A DNA stretch of 64,000 nucleotides, from NCBI GenBank assembly GCA_964019155.1, contig OZ025239.1:8346763-8410762 (forward strand), given 5' to 3'. The position numbers were made by a program, and so were the translations under genes. This document shows, piece after piece, positions 1-13,404 of the stretch. Source of the DNA: Osedax fenrisi (taxonomy: Eukaryota; Annelida; Polychaeta; Sabellida; Siboglinidae). The notes under the pieces are model-generated. The model was not told the origin of the DNA and did not search any database. It saw only the letters and a program-made list of their open reading frames with translations. Every line of letters begins with the position of its first letter. Position 1 is the stretch's first letter.

Positions 1-213
1 ATAAATAAGCGCAACGAGACTTCAACGTAGGTAAGGGTACAGCGGTAGGAGTTACGCGACGACGATACCTTATCGAACGACTCGGAGTTCAGTATTCCAT
101 TGGAAGGTGAGTTCCTCGATAGCTGGTGATTGTTGTAGGTAACGGTGTGCTTGGGGATGCCGATAGCGATGGCGGGGGGCAGGTGCTTCGGACGTATGCT
201 GTTGTAGCTGCTT
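1..213 (-). CDS. Candidate exon of an unrecognised gene, truncated by window edge
   Basis: A GC-richer block whose minus strand follows a plausible acceptor (pyrimidine-rich stretch ending CCACAG). Two of its three frames are long and open. One reads through to the window edge and contains SIRPKHLPPAIAIGIPKH and NSPSNGILNSESFDKV; it needs a phase-2 upstream exon. The other begins KQLQQHTSEAPAPRH, fits the phase-0 end of the exon at 1286-1401, and meets a stop after about 47 codons. I cannot choose between them. The product would be hydrophilic and S/N/P-rich with no recognisable domain. A plus-strand reading is also possible, since GTGAGT near 108 looks like a donor. Confidence 0.35.
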
Positions 214-877
214 CTGTGGGCGGCGGTCGGTGAATTAGCAACGATCGTAGAAGTAGTGAATTATCAATGATTATAGACGTGGACGCGGTGATCGGTACAT
301 TAGCAACGATTATAGTAGTAGCGGCGGAGCTCGGTGAATTAGCTTTAATGTAGAGAAATAGCGATGATTAGGTTAAGCTGGCTCGTTAAATGTATATTTT
401 TATCGAATCAATTTCTTTAATTAATTTCAGGTAAAATAGTTTTCTAAATCGTACGTTAACATTTTGTTTATAAAATTGATGGCCATTTAAATTTAACATG
501 GAAATGATAGGAAATTAACACGGAGTAGATATAAAACTATAGATATAGAACAGATGAGCCGCTGCGTAATGGTGGAGGTAGTAGTAGACTTACTGTAAGA
601 GTATTTCGTAAGGGTTCTCGGATCTCTTCTGTGATGATGATAACAATGATTAATACGAGTTATGCAATAGTAATAGTAATAGTAGTAGTAGTGGTATGTG
701 GTGATGTATTTCATTGTTATCTAATCAACAACCTGGAATATATTCATATTTAGATAGTCAAACATAAATACCATATGTATTCATTTATGTTATTAAATAC
801 AATTTCTTATGTAAACATTTTTAGCAACAAAATTATATATAGTATTTATTTTAGACTCTAAATATTAATATAATATC

Positions 878-921
<44 letters not shown>

Positions 922-1285
922 TATATTATAATAAATATAGATACCTTCGCTATGGGATGTATTTTTATTTCTCTTGGCATTTGAAGATTTTCGTAAGGAG
1001 AAATATAGTTTGGAGTGACAAAATGAGATGTCTGAAAATATTATATAAGTATTGTAATATATTATATATATGTATATATTAACATGTATGTATTTGTTTG
1101 TATACATAATTTCATAAATAAGGCAAAATATAAATAGATAGTTAATCATATATAAAGCGTAGATTTTTAATAATATGCGATCCCTATATAAATATATATA
1201 TATACTGTTGATATAATATAAAATATAAAATTAAACTAATTAAACTGCATAGAAAAATAGGTAGGGGGCACCATTGCATACGTAC
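214..1285. other. Intron-like AT-rich stretch with a degenerate repeat
   Basis: Bases 220-350 hold three degenerate copies of a motif like GGTGAATTAGCAACGAT with GTAGTAG stretches. From 360 on the sequence is AT-rich, with a (TA)n run at about 881-930. No coding exon is convincing. The short frames here come from TAGTAG and TATATA repeats. Confidence 0.4.
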
Positions 1286-1401
1286 TGTTGGAATGGCGTG
1301 GATTAAGTTATGCTGTAGAGTGAGATTGGTAGGCATTGGTATAGTGATATTGTACGGGTGGGCGACTGGAACATACTGAGACTCTTGTATGGGGTTCATA
1401 C
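1286..1401 (-). CDS. Probable internal exon, unrecognised protein
   Basis: On the minus strand a strong pyrimidine tract (CCCCCCTCTCTCCGTACCTC) ends in CGCAG, and the downstream side ends ACA followed by donor GTACGT. Only one frame is open throughout. It starts with two bases of a split codon, then MNPIQESQYVPVAHPYNI, and continues with proline-, asparagine- and threonine-rich sequence. The exon ends in phase 0. The composition suggests an extracellular or tail segment. No family is recognised. It would splice on to the exon at the left edge of the window. An upstream exon with a phase-1 end is required and was not identified. Confidence 0.5.
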
Positions 1402-4400
1402 CTGCGGAGGTACGGAGAGAGGGGGGGCGTATCAATGGGGTGCTAATGGGTAACTACGGATAGTGCGATGTGCTGTTTAGTGGGTGTGCTACTAGGGTGC
1501 TGTGCTATATATGAGTGACACACTATAAATGATACAAGTGTTACTAGAAGTGCTACTAAAATTCTACAGGTGCTATTACAAGTGCTAATAAAAGTGCTAC
1601 AGTGCCTAGTGAGTGTACGAAACGAACAATGACTCGGGGAAACCTGATCCAGTTTATCTGTCGGTTTTCTACAAAAAAAAAATTTAACACTCGTGAAATT
1701 TCTCGACCAAAAGTCGTGTTTCTGAGATGAAAATAACGAAGTAAAAGTTAATACCCCTTATGGTACTTGTTTTTACGTGCGTGAGAGTCACTGATATCGA
1801 ACATGTGCGTGTATACGTGATGATTAAGAGGGTGATTCAAACAAATTACATGTGAGACAGAAATTAAATACGTGAATGTAAACTTATCAGTTCTCTTATC
1901 AATTCTTTCTTCTTATCTGTAAGCATAAGCATAATCTGTATATACGTAATTCTTTGTAAAAATTGATGTTATCAAATATGTATATATTGGTATAAAGCCT
2001 ATATATATTCTACTTAATATCTATTAACATATATACAATTATAAATATAATAGAACAATTATAAACAGGAAATTTAATTAATTGTTTTCAATAATAATTA
2101 AATTAAATGAAAATAAGATTAAGTTTATTAATATATAAAAGAAAATTTAATTTAAATAAAGTTATATTTGATATGCATCAAAATATTTTAATGAATATAT
2201 TTCATATTTAAAATTATTAATTTAAAATACTGAAAACTAAATATAACATTAATATAATGTATGTTATATTTCAAATAATAATATCGATAAATTCAAATCA
2301 AATTTTAATCGAGAGAATTATCAGTAATCAATAGCATTCTGAAAAAAATATATATTATGAGGGTAAATCAGGGTTGGTCGGTTTTTTAGAACCGATTTTG
2401 TAACTGTTTTTTTTTGTTTTTTTTTGGTTTATTTGATTTTTGTATATAAAATTATTGTAAAATTATATATTAATTTAATGCTATTAGTATCATTTAAATG
2501 GTATCAATATAGTATCAATATTATTAATAATAGTGTAGATTTTGTATATTATATAAAGTTATTCATTTAATAAACATGCCTGGCTGAAAGAAAAATATAA
2601 TTTGGAAAGAATTTACTGACATAACTAATAAATCTTTGTATAAATTATACCATAATATTTTTTTCTACATATAATATACATATATACTATGAAATATCTG
2701 GTTTTTTCAAATGGGTTTTTTCGTCGGTTTTTACGGTTTTTTCAAGTTGTAAAAATCATAGTTTTTATGGTTTTTAACAAATTAATTTAACTTTTAAATT
2801 ATAAGTTATAATTGCCTAAATTATATGTTATATCAGGGAGTGGGTAGGACTCTCATCTAATTACACTTACACGCCAACGATAGAATGATTATGTATACAA
2901 ATTTAATTACGCCACCATTAGGCAGAATATTCCAATTATGAATTGTTTATATATTGAAATGTAAAAATATATCGTTTTTATGGTAATACATTATTATTAA
3001 TAATAGTTATTTATATATAATAGCCAAATATTACCACTTAATCATTTTACTAAATAATATAAATTAAAGTATTATTTTATATTGTAACTTATCTTAACAT
3101 AATATTATCCATTTATCATAATATTTTATGATTTAAAAATATATTTTCAAAAAAAATTATTTTTATTAATAACAAATATATTATTATAATATTATATAAA
3201 TGTTATAAATATGAATCAAAAATATAATATCAAATGTAATCATATTATATAATTTAATTTAAATTATATTTTTATTTAAATAGCTATACAAATGATATCT
3301 ATTCATTTATAATTATTTCACAATAATGGTTTTTAAAGGAGGAACTTATTAAATTATATTTTTATTTAAATAGCTATACAAATGATATCTATTCATTTAT
3401 AATTATTTCACAATAATGGTTTTTAAAGGAGGAACTTATTAAAATTATTATAATTATTAATAATAATTAATGTTAATTACATATTGCGATATATAAATAG
3501 ATGTGTATGGAATAATGTTTTTCGAATAAAAGTATTCATCATATGTATTTTATATTTTGGATTACAAAATTTTAGGTTTTATAATGATATCTAGTAGATA
3601 TTATCTACTTATTTAAATCAATTAAATGTTGTAAAATAATATATACATATTTAAATAAATTATTGAAGTATTGTATTATATCATTAAAGCCCCTTTGATT
3701 ACATTTAGGTAATAATCTATTTTATTATATCAATAATATAATATTATTAAATAATATTTATAGGCTTGATACTTTTACATATTTTTTTTTAATATATATA
3801 TTATATAATATACTCGTAACAATCAAAAATAATATATTCTACGATTACAACTCTTCCGTTATGTGATATGTCTATATATTTAAAAATTATGATAAAAATA
3901 ATACAATTTAGTTAATTTTTTGTTAAGAAAAAACTATAATTTGTACTTGTTTATATTGAAAAAACCGATAATACCGTAAAAACCAATTAAATCCGTAAAA
4001 ACCGATAAAAACCATAATAACCTATAAAAACCATAAATTCGATAAAAACCAGGTTTTTTGGGTTTTACGTAAAAATAATAACTTAATAACTTTAATAACT
4101 TATGTAACTTACTAAAATATCGTTTTAAAATTGAAACTAAATCATGATAGTACTCAATTGAAATCAATAATAGGTCTATCTTTAATAATACATATTCATA
4201 ATACTATATATATATAGACTTGTACTATGATTTATATAATATTAATAGTTTTACAGGGTACTATACTGTACTATACTTACACACATAAATGTATACGGAT
4301 ATATTTAATGAAATAATTATAATACTGCGTAAATATATATCGCAATATTTATTTTATAATTATTATATTGTATTTAATTTTTATTATAATATAATTATAA

Positions 4401-5370
4401 TTATATTAATTAATTAATTGATAAAAGATTGTTTGATCTATTCATTTTTTTTTAATAAATTTTTAATATTCAAATAAATAAATATAGATTTTGTTTTTGA
4501 ATTCATTGCAATTATACCAATGAAAAGTATATATTTTCAAGTACAAAAAGTTATCTTTGTTGGAGACATAGCAGACATTGTGTCTGTGATAATATTAAAT
4601 ATATACTAAAATTAAATAATTATATGAATTTTATGAAAATGAGTATACATAACATATATTTATTATGTTATATATAATATAATATTATATAACATAATAA
4701 AATGAATAATTATTATCATCATAATTATTATGATAATAATTTAGTAATATAATATATTCTTAAAGTTTGTTTTAAACCATTATTTATAACTATTATGCTG
4801 AGTAGAAGTAAATTAATATTATCATAATATAATTATTATAATAATATAAAATATTAATATACTATTGATAATTATAATTATTAAAATAATTATGCAAATT
4901 CAAATTTATTTAATTATAAAATTGATATAATAAATATTAGATAAATAATTATTTATAATTAAATTAATAAAGTTTAATATAAATTTAATATTAAATACAA
5001 TGACATTTATTTAAAAAATATATAATTAAACATTAATAAAATGCTATGCTTAGAATATGTGAGTAATAAAATTTCAACCAGTGTTTAATCAAGCACTTGC
5101 TATCAATGAATGAGCATGAAAATTTAAATTAATAAAATATATATAAATACAAACCAAAACGTATTTTAAAATAATGCACTTAAACTAAAAATGATACATG
5201 ATTAGAAATTATAAATTTATAAATAATATAAAAAAGTGTATATGAGTTAAATTATAAAAAATATATATGCAATTTAAATTTTGAAAATAATATTTAGAAA
5301 ACTATATTTTATAAATTTCTCATCACGTGGTCAAACGACTAACCTCTCAACTATAATCATAATAAATTAA
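1402..5370. other. AT-rich non-coding stretch between divergent genes
   Basis: No convincing exon. It contains scattered GGTTTTTACGG-like motifs at 2365-2780 in one orientation and at 3955-4070 in the other, probably decayed transposon ends. It also has a 90-bp tandem duplication (listed separately) and many A/T homopolymers. Because the LYSMD gene starts at 5371, its promoter should lie at the right end, but I recognise no core element. Confidence 0.5.
3261..3440. repeat. Perfect 90-bp tandem duplication
   Basis: Two adjacent copies of 90 bp (3261-3350 and 3351-3440) that look identical by eye. Both contain the otherwise uncommon run GGTTTTTAAAGGAGGAACTT. The identity implies a recent event. 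Confidence 0.85.
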
Positions 5371-5544
5371 ATGGCAGATTATGATTATATTGATGTAGAA
5401 AAAGCTAGTTTAGGCCATATTTTTCGTAGTCAGACGAAATATGGAACTACAATAAACACCAGGTATAGAGATGAAGTTTATATTGAACATACTGTAAAAG
5501 AAGATGATACACTTCAAGGAATAGCACTATCTCATGGAGTTACA
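5371..5544 (+). CDS. LYSMD1/2: LYSMD exon 1: start codon and first half of LysM domain
   Basis: 58 codons from ATG. The N-terminal part (SLGHIFRSQTKYGTT) resembles the basic segment ahead of the LysM domain in animal LYSMD1/2. Residues 36-58 (VYIEHTVKEDDTLQGIALSH, then GVT) are the first half of a LysM domain, including the family hallmark DTLQGIAL. The reading ends in phase 0 at donor GTTAGT; read-through adds only ten residues before a stop. The domain is completed by exon 2, 11.7 kb downstream. No signal peptide or membrane segment is visible, which fits the soluble LYSMD1/2 branch rather than membrane-anchored LYSMD3/4. Exon 1 is about one-third GC by eye, unlike exons 2-4. The molecular role of the family is poorly defined. 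Confidence 0.9.
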
Positions 5545-5950
5545 GTTAGTTTTTATAAAATTTATATACAAAATTGATCGTCAATTTTACGTTAAATGTA
5601 ATATTAAATATTGAATGTTATTTTAGAATAATATTATTTTGCGTTAATTATTTTTACCTATTTGTTAAGTACAATATTGTAATGATCAACAAATGTTACC
5701 TTATATTATAAATTATAATAATTGTGTTTATTTTGGTTATATTTAAAATTAAATTTAGAATTATTTAAAAGTGGTGGGACCATAATCATTATGATAATGG
5801 TCACCATTATAAATTGGTGCGCTATTTCCACAAAACTCAACAAAATAAGGAGATATGAACCCACTACATTCACGTTTCTAATTATGGGAATAATGTTTGA
5901 CGTTATTTTGTAATATTTATTTCTAGCTTTATGTAAGTTTTATAATTTCA

Positions 5951-6081
5951 TACTCTATATGATATAGAGTCTATATCATATAGAGTTTATATAGAGTCTA
6001 TATCATATAGTATATGATATAGACTCTATCATAGAGTATATCATAGAGTATATTTAGAGTATATATAGACTATATCATATA
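5951..6081. repeat. Palindrome-rich repeat of TATATCATATAGAGTC units
   Basis: About 130 bp in which TCTATATGATATAGA and its complement alternate several times, giving multiple overlapping hairpins. No coding content. Confidence 0.7.
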
Positions 6082-7195
6082 ATATATTTTATATATTATT
6101 ATATTAATTATATCATATAATTTATATGATATATAATTGATATATAAATTTATGTGTTATTATTAATAATAACTTATGCCATATCTGTATTATGTATATG
6201 ATATACAGTATTATACTTAGTACTGAGTATATCACTTATTCAAAAAAACTGTTGTGGATGTGATTTGCATTGTCTATCTTAAATAGTCGATAATATTTTG
6301 ACATTTATCATAATAATCATGATAATGATTATTATTTTTGATTAATTATAGATATTTGTGTATCATATTTAATAATAATAATATCTATAGAAATAATGTT
6401 AATAGTAATATTATTTATTTTTAATAATACTTATTCTTATCTAAAATAAATCTAGTCGTTTCAAATCATCTGTATTTAGATTATATAGCTACTAGTAAGT
6501 ATTATATAATATTTATTATTATAATAATTATGTTTTAATAGTGTATTAATGATTTATTACATACTATTAATTTCATAATTATCATGATAATAAAATAATA
6601 ATGATTACCTATCATTATTATTTTTTCCCTCGTCGTTGATTAGTTGTTCGTAGTTTATTTATAATAAGTTAAATATAAATAAATATATAGCTTCAAAATT
6701 AGACTTCAATATTTACTGTTATCGTCTCCCAAGCTAATTAATTTACAAGTGTACTATTACGTATGTATTACCATCTAAAGATGAGCTGGTGATCGTTCTT
6801 TATATTATGGATTATTATATAATAAATAGCTCTCTACGGATTCGCTGATCCTTATAATACATAATATAGTTTACTCGTAAGTGAATATCCTGCATAGGCA
6901 AATACAGCTAATAATATATATATATATTATGTATATATTACGCATATGATACACGCGCTATATCATTCAGTGCCCGTAGATACCTATTACGTATACGTAT
7001 CATTAAATTGTCTACAAATAAAATATAATAAATATACGATAATATAATGTTGTAGAAATATATGTAAACCATATGAACAATACATTAATTGGTGCATGCT
7101 CATTATGTAATATACACGTTACATGATGATTATATGTACGTAGGATATATTACACAGGCTGTGTAGGTAAATAACTATGACTTTGAATATCTCTA

Positions 7196-7440
7196 TAAAG
7201 GGGGTATCCCCCACTACGAGATTTTCAAGCAACTTGCCGGAAATATTGTAACTTTAAAACCATTTTCTATCAAGTTATAATGGGATACCCCCTATAAAGT
7301 TATTATATTTCAGGCAAGTTGCCGGAAAGTAGGGGGGTTTCCCACTAAAATTGTAGTTCTAATTTTAGATTGAAAATCGTTTTAAAGTTAAAATATTTCC
7401 GGCGATTTACCCGAAATACTTGTAGTGGGATACCCCCTTA
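7196..7440. mobile_element. MITE family GGGGGTATCCC, copy 1 (composite)
   Basis: Begins AAAGGGGGTATCCC and ends GTGGGATACCCCCTTA, forming imperfect terminal inverted repeats. Inside are inverted segments such as TTGCCGGAAATATT and AATATTTCCGG, and an extra internal terminus GGGATACCCCCT near 7280. The copy may therefore be nested or chimeric. No transposase is present. A second copy lies at 15337-15479. The superfamily is not assigned because target-site duplications are unclear. Confidence 0.75.
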
Positions 7441-8229
7441 ATGGAGCTTTTATTGGATCTATTCAAGTATTTGAAATAAATGCAAGTAAATAAGTGTGCC
7501 AGTTCGTTACCCCTTCAACTTACACTGCAGCTAGTCACTACTCTCTGTATTGTTATGCTTGCTACCTGCAGATATCACATGTGGGTGGCTGGCATGTTAT
7601 GCAACAAACTTGTATTGTTAACAATTAAACATAGGCCTATTCACTAGTGACTATTAGTATAATGTGTATTATAATAATATAATGTAATACATTAGATGGT
7701 AATACTATATATGGTAATAATATATTAATAGAAATTTGTGTTTACTCACCAATTTTAATTCTAATTTTAATTACAAATAAACATAACATTGTAAATAATA
7801 CATTAAATTGTTGTTATGTAAATAGAGATATTTACATTGATTATGAATTTAAAATTAATATAGATGTCAATAAAATTAAAATCATATATATATATATATT
7901 ATATATAATATATATATATATTAAATTTATATATTAAATTTATACTTAACAAATATACTACTATATGATAAAAGTAAATTTAAATTTAATAAATAATGTC
8001 GTTTTATTATAAAAATTAGTAATATTACTATTCATTTATTAAAAAGACAGTTATCCATGTTTACTAATGTACAGCTAATTGCACACTATAACTGAAGACA
8101 TGTGACTGTAGTCACTGTTCTCTAAGTACATATGCTAATACTAAATGATCTTTACCCTAGAGGGTTACATAGCTGTTATACTTGGTAAATATACTCATAT
8201 GTATATCTATTGAGTATCGATACATGGTG

Positions 8230-8367
8230 TCAGAGAGAGAGAGAGAGATAGATAGGGAGAGGTAGGGAGAGAGAGAGAGATAGATAGAGATTGGAGAGGG
8301 AAAGAGATTGGAGAGGGAGAGAGATAGAGAGATAGGAGAGGGAGGGGAGAGAGAGAGAGGATGAGAG
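8230..8367. repeat. GA-rich microsatellite
   Basis: GAGAGA runs interrupted by TAGATAG and GGGAGG, about 140 bp. Open frames on the minus strand here (S/L/P-rich) are repeat artefacts. Confidence 0.9.
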
Positions 8368-9049
8368 AGATATGTTGTAAGGTATTACGTAATTGGCTGT
8401 AACCATAATAACCATACATAGACAACTATATAGTTATCTGTGTACATCTCTAATTAATCATTCGAATACAACAAATGAGTGTATTTACATACTGGATAGA
8501 AATACGTATCAATAAATCGAAGTATTTTCGTGATTCAGTGAATAATAATGTAAATTTCATCTAGTGATGTAAATAATACAGAACTTTTTGATGCCGATCC
8601 GAGACTTTCATTTTCGGGAAAAAAATGAGCCCGAACATAGCCGAGACTCTAACAAACCCGAGCCGAGTTGAGACTTTAGGTAACTGAGACTGAGACTGCA
8701 TCATGCTTTAGATTTTACTGGCATCATTTACATCACTAGTATCCTCCCCTATTCCCTACCATAGCGTATATCATTGAAATCATTCATTTCTTCATTTCAC
8801 ATAAAATATGCGATTATTATCAAATGACAAGTTACCACCGCTGCCTCCATAGAGATGATTGGCAGGTGGTGGGTGGGTAGTGGGCGTCGGCCTACTTACT
8901 AATCTATGAACAACAGTCATGTACTAGTGGTATGTATTCACAGGGGAATTACTGAATACTATATGCTCCATCTTCCTGCAACATAGGCATGTAGTTTTAA
9001 GATTGTAACAGGATAACACTTGTATTTGTATTAACATTATTATCAGAAT

Positions 9050-9080
<31 letters not shown>

Positions 9081-9164
9081 GAGTACACCATTACAAACAT
9101 ATATATACCAGTATATTGTCTTAGGAGTATTAGTATTTATTAATCCTTTCATGTTTGTTTGTAT

Positions 9165-9213
9165 GTGTGTGTGGGTGTGCGTGTGTGTGTGTACATTTGT
9201 GTGTGTGTGTGGG
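9165..9213. repeat. GT microsatellite
   Basis: Imperfect GTGTGTG tract with CATTTG interruptions, just before a region of 28-bp tandem repeats. Confidence 0.85.
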
Positions 9214-9324
9214 TGTATAATGATATTATTTATTTAAACACTCACATAATAAGTATATCTCTAAGGCCATAACCACAGTTACAGAACCATGATCAATAAT
9301 AACATGAATAATCAGTAACATCTA

Positions 9325-9560
9325 ATAAGTAGAATATAAATAATATAATATAATAAGTAGAATATAAATAATATAATATAATAAGTAGAATACAAATAGT
9401 ATAATATAATAAACATAATATAATAATATAATATAATAAGTAGAATATAAATAATATAATATAACAAACATAATATAATAATATAATATAATAATAAAAT
9501 ACATATAATAATATAATATAATATAATAAATATAATATAATAAACATAATATAATATATA
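9325..9560. repeat. 28-bp tandem repeat (AT-rich minisatellite)
   Basis: Units close to ATAAGTAGAATATAAATAAT plus ATAATATA repeat about seven or eight times with increasing decay, finishing in a plain TA tract. Minus-strand Y/I/L-rich frames are artefacts of the repeat. Confidence 0.85.
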
Positions 9561-9719
9561 TATATATAATACTCCTAATACTATTAATAAAATTGGTTTA
9601 TTGAATTGATTTATAATTTACAAAAATGAAATGCTAAATTTTACTATAAATAAATAGTAAAAATATTCCAAATATACATCAATTTAAAAGAGCTATCATA
9701 ATAATGTATATATGTGAGC

Positions 9720-9826
9720 ATGTGTGTGAGTGTGTGTATGTGTGTGTGTGTGTGAGTGTGTGTATGCATGTGAGTGTGTGTATGCATGTGTGAGTGTGTG
9801 TATGTTTGAGTTTGTGAGGGTGCGTA
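9720..9826. repeat. GT-rich minisatellite
   Basis: Units like GTGTGAGTGTGTGTATGCAT repeated with variation over about 105 bp. Confidence 0.85.
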
Positions 9827-10176
9827 TATAAGATAATATAACTAATAAGTGGGCTTCTCTAAATTTGGATATTGCATTTTTAACAAATTCTATATCCGTA
9901 ATATTATAAAATGTGTTCCAAAAATAAATTAAAATACTAATAGGTAGATACTATCTACTATATATTTATGTTTGCTATATGTTAGTTATATGTTAGCTTT
10001 TAATAACTAATAGTTTTCTTAAATTCATATGAATAAGTAGCGAATGTATCTCCAAGAATCTCTCGATAGAGTAGCGCTTAAAAACAAATATATTTATATA
10101 ATATCAAATTTAATATTTAAATATAAATTAAATTCGCTATATCTGATCTTCGATACGTAGAGAAGTTCACAGTAGG

Positions 10177-10225
10177 AGGGGTACGAGTCGCTATTCCCCT
10201 TGCACCCCTTGCACCCCTCGTACCC
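10177..10225. repeat. Inverted repeat AGGGGTACGAG / CTCGTACCCCT
   Basis: Exact 11-bp arms enclose a spacer with a tandem CCCCTTGCACCCCTTGCACC. It sits in a short GC-rich island (10170-10330). It is either a small MITE terminus or a hairpin. Confidence 0.6.
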
Positions 10226-10680
10226 CTGTATATGGACCTGTTAGATATGCCCGCCATTACTATCGTATCTATATCGTATCATCCCACCGTACACTGTGAG
10301 CATGTGTGGGTACTTGTGTAGTCTATTCTGGTCGTAGCATACTCTTAAGTGTTAAGCAAACACATTCCTTAGCTAATCATGTATAGTGTAGTAATCAATA
10401 TGTTCTGTATACTTACTTGAAGCAGGTATATTTATTATGTAATATTTACATATATTTATATATACTTTAAAAATGAGTATCCTTTCTTTGCATTAGGCCT
10501 ATTTGCATTAGGCCTATTTTACATAGTTAATAATGATGATGATATGTGATAATGATTCATGAGAGTTGTATTGTTTATTTAAAGCCGATAGTTATATAAA
10601 TATAATAACAAGTTAGCTATATCGAGTTAATAATATGTTAACTATATAAACATAAGTGCATCAGAAAACTACAAAAACCA

Positions 10681-11050
10681 ACAGCGCCACCTATATATGG
10701 TATATTTTCGGAACTATGCGTTGTTTATAATGTAAATTAGTATCAAACTATGCAATGTTAAAATGTTCAATAATATGCTTTAAATTATTATCTCTATTAT
10801 GAACACCAAGTGTTCATTACTAATATATAACAAAGCAATAGGATATGTTAGTTTTAAATGCTATAAATATCTATGTGGCAAGTAAAAGCTAATCTATATC
10901 GTACGTAATTTAATAGAGCAATGAAAACATTGTAGTATGCAAAACCGCGGCAAACCTAAATCGATTTCGATACTGCTGCTGCTAGCGGGAGAATGTATGA
11001 ATAATAATCACGTTGCGTAGATTCGTAGGGAGTGTTATATCTGCTTTGCA
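10681..11050 (+). mobile_element. Dispersed family D, copy 1
   Basis: About 370 bp closely matching 52601-52987. It begins CAGCGCCACCTATATATGG and shares landmarks such as CCTAAATCGATTTCGATACT. The right end is degraded relative to copy 2, which ends in ATCTTTGCTTCGCAAAAT. It has no coding capacity and no terminal inverted repeats. A 3' terminal hairpin makes a non-autonomous Helitron-like element one possibility. Confidence 0.7.
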
Positions 11051-11490
11051 TATAGTGTGACTGATCAGCTGAAAGTACTGAGATGCATTAGCCTAAGTGT
11101 ATTCATTTTATAATATATAATAGTATCTATATAATAATGTACTATAATAAATATTACTATATTCCTATTATATAAAAATGTTAGATTTTATTATATTTTA
11201 TTATAATTTACATTTTTTTAAATATAGTAAGGTCATAAAAATATGTTTTTATGTGATTTATAGATCATTTTTGGATGCAAATTTTTCATATATACTAAAT
11301 TACACAGTAAATGATAGTTTTATGGAATAATATATATTTTGTTTATGATATTTAACCATTTATACACTGCAACAGGGCCTTAAAGGAATTGAAAATGTGT
11401 ATGCAAACTTTGCACAATTAATAGATATATCTAATATATTGAATATATTTATATAGTATATTATAATAAATATTTTAATAATTTATGTCT

Positions 11491-12119
11491 ATTAAGGGGA
11501 TTTTTAACACTGGGATGTCCCAGTGTTCAAAATGATAAAAAAAAAATTATTTTGTATTTATTTTTTATTCCATAATATTAATAAATGTAGTGTGTTTTAG
11601 TATATGTATAAATATCAGCCACGAATTCAATCTAGAAATGCCAAAAAATTGATTTCTAAATTGTTATATTATCAATAGATATGTATACTTTCAACTTTCA
11701 AATGCTGTTTTCTCAGAATAATTATTTCGCGCTAGGTATGTGTGTATAAACTTAGGTATAACAAAAACTAGTATATGTATTCTACTAATTTTTATTGCAC
11801 TATATACATAACATATATGTGAATACTATTACAGGCGTAATTTTCTAAATTTGTATATGTATAGTTGCAAAAAATAACAATTTCTATACAAATTCCGTAA
11901 ATTAAAAAATTAAAAGGTGTGCATATATATATATATGTTATATAATATATATTATAAAAATTACGTCCTGTAATAGTATGTGTATACATTTAATGAATAG
12001 AATATAATAAAAATTAGCTCTATTCAATGAATAGAAATCTGCGCGCCTAGTTTTGCGTAGACCCATTATTTGCTATCTCTATACATAGAGAGGCGGGCGT
12101 CGTGTGCCATCCCCTTAAT
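11491..12119. mobile_element. Probable TIR element with nested foldback
   Basis: Exact 11-bp ends ATTAAGGGGAT and ATCCCCTTAAT are 629 bp apart. Inside is a long imperfect foldback (about 11776-12033) whose arms share ACTATTACAGG and CTAATTTTTATT. Near the left end lies a perfect 22-bp hairpin (11506-11527). No transposase. Target-site duplication not clear. Confidence 0.55.
11506..11527. repeat. Perfect hairpin AACACTGGGA-TG-TCCCAGTGTT
   Basis: Ten-base arms with a two-base loop, exact. G/C-rich in an AT-rich setting. Confidence 0.9.
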
Positions 12120-12958
12120 GAATCGTGAAGAGTTTTTATTGTTTACTGTATATATTATATAAAATTTATATATATATATATATATATATATAACTTCTGG
12201 CTAAGGCATCAGGCAAGAAATAATTTTATATTATACAAATTTAATTTTTTTTAATTTTTTACAAACCTACATGCAATATGAATTAAAATAAATAAATGTA
12301 TTATATTAATATGTGCTATATTTTATTTTAACTTTTTCATTTACATTGTTTCCACTTTGAAAACAATTCACTCGTTTGAAATAAGTTGTTTCTAATTTAA
12401 CTTTAACTTGAATATAAATCAATTTGTTATTTAAATTCACCAATATATTGAATTGTGATTTGAAATAAAATATATAATGTTTTATTTAAAATATATTTAT
12501 TTTATTACATAATTTGTGATATTGTATGTGTACATTTAAGTTATATATACATTATAAATGTCCTATCTACTATCTAGATGTATGCTGTAGTTATATATAC
12601 CATAGTCATCTCTGTGAATCCACAATGTACAATGCAATAAATATGTGATCTGCAATACCACTATAATTGTCACAGTTGCATCAATAATTATATATTGCCA
12701 ACACAATTAACATATATAAACTAGATATATGGAGAAATACAATTGAGAGAAAGGTACATCATTTAATATAAATATATGTCTAAAATATATATCTAAAAAT
12801 AAAGAATTTTTTTTATTTAATTATGATTATATCATTTTTATATAATTTAATATATGACTAATTTAAACAATATAAATAATCTATTTCAATTAGATATATA
12901 TATATATATATAATAATATGTATTCATTGAAATCTCATATATATATATATATATATAT

Positions 12959-13206
12959 ATTGAATACAATACAAATAGCGGGTACAAATGGACCCCTCAA
13001 GAAGTCATAGACTTGTACATGTTATAAATAACTGTGAGTGGCCCCGGACAATACAATACAAATAGTAAACAATTTTTCTTGTGTTTTGATTTATCATTTA
13101 TTAAGTTCTTGATAAACACAATAGAAAAATAAGAACTACCTGGAGTCGAACCGGGACCTCTTGCTTACTAGCTTTTGGTTGTCACACTGAGCCATAGACC
13201 CCAGAC
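12959..13206 (-). mobile_element. SINE B, copy 1 (tRNA-derived, full head)
   Basis: Reading the minus strand, the head contains an A-box-like TGGCTCAGTGTG and a B box GGTTCGACTCC about 40 bases apart. A tRNA-unrelated body of about 170 bp follows. The same body occurs at 20069-20262. It is a SINE rather than a functional tRNA gene, because the shared body continues past the head and (TA)n tracts flank it. Confidence 0.75.
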
Positions 13207-13244
<38 letters not shown>

Positions 13245-13402
13245 GTTATATCAAACTAGATTATTAGATTATATCATACATTGAGATCGCTATGAAATTT
13301 TGTTTGCAAGTAAATATGAGAAAATATTTGTGCTGAGATAAAATAATTAAAAAATATATCACACTATTTATTATTTTTTATAAATTTGTGTGTATATGTG
13401 TT

Positions 13403-13404
<2 letters not shown>

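Noticed and set aside
10261..10293. 33-bp minus-strand exon (YGGMIRYRYD) feeding the exon at 1286-1401
   Set aside because: Splice borders and phase are possible, but 33 bases inside a GC-rich inverted-repeat island are too little evidence.
13140..13206. tRNA gene (minus strand)
   Set aside because: A and B boxes are present, but the head is fused to a body repeated elsewhere, so it is a SINE. The same applies to 23127 and 44930.
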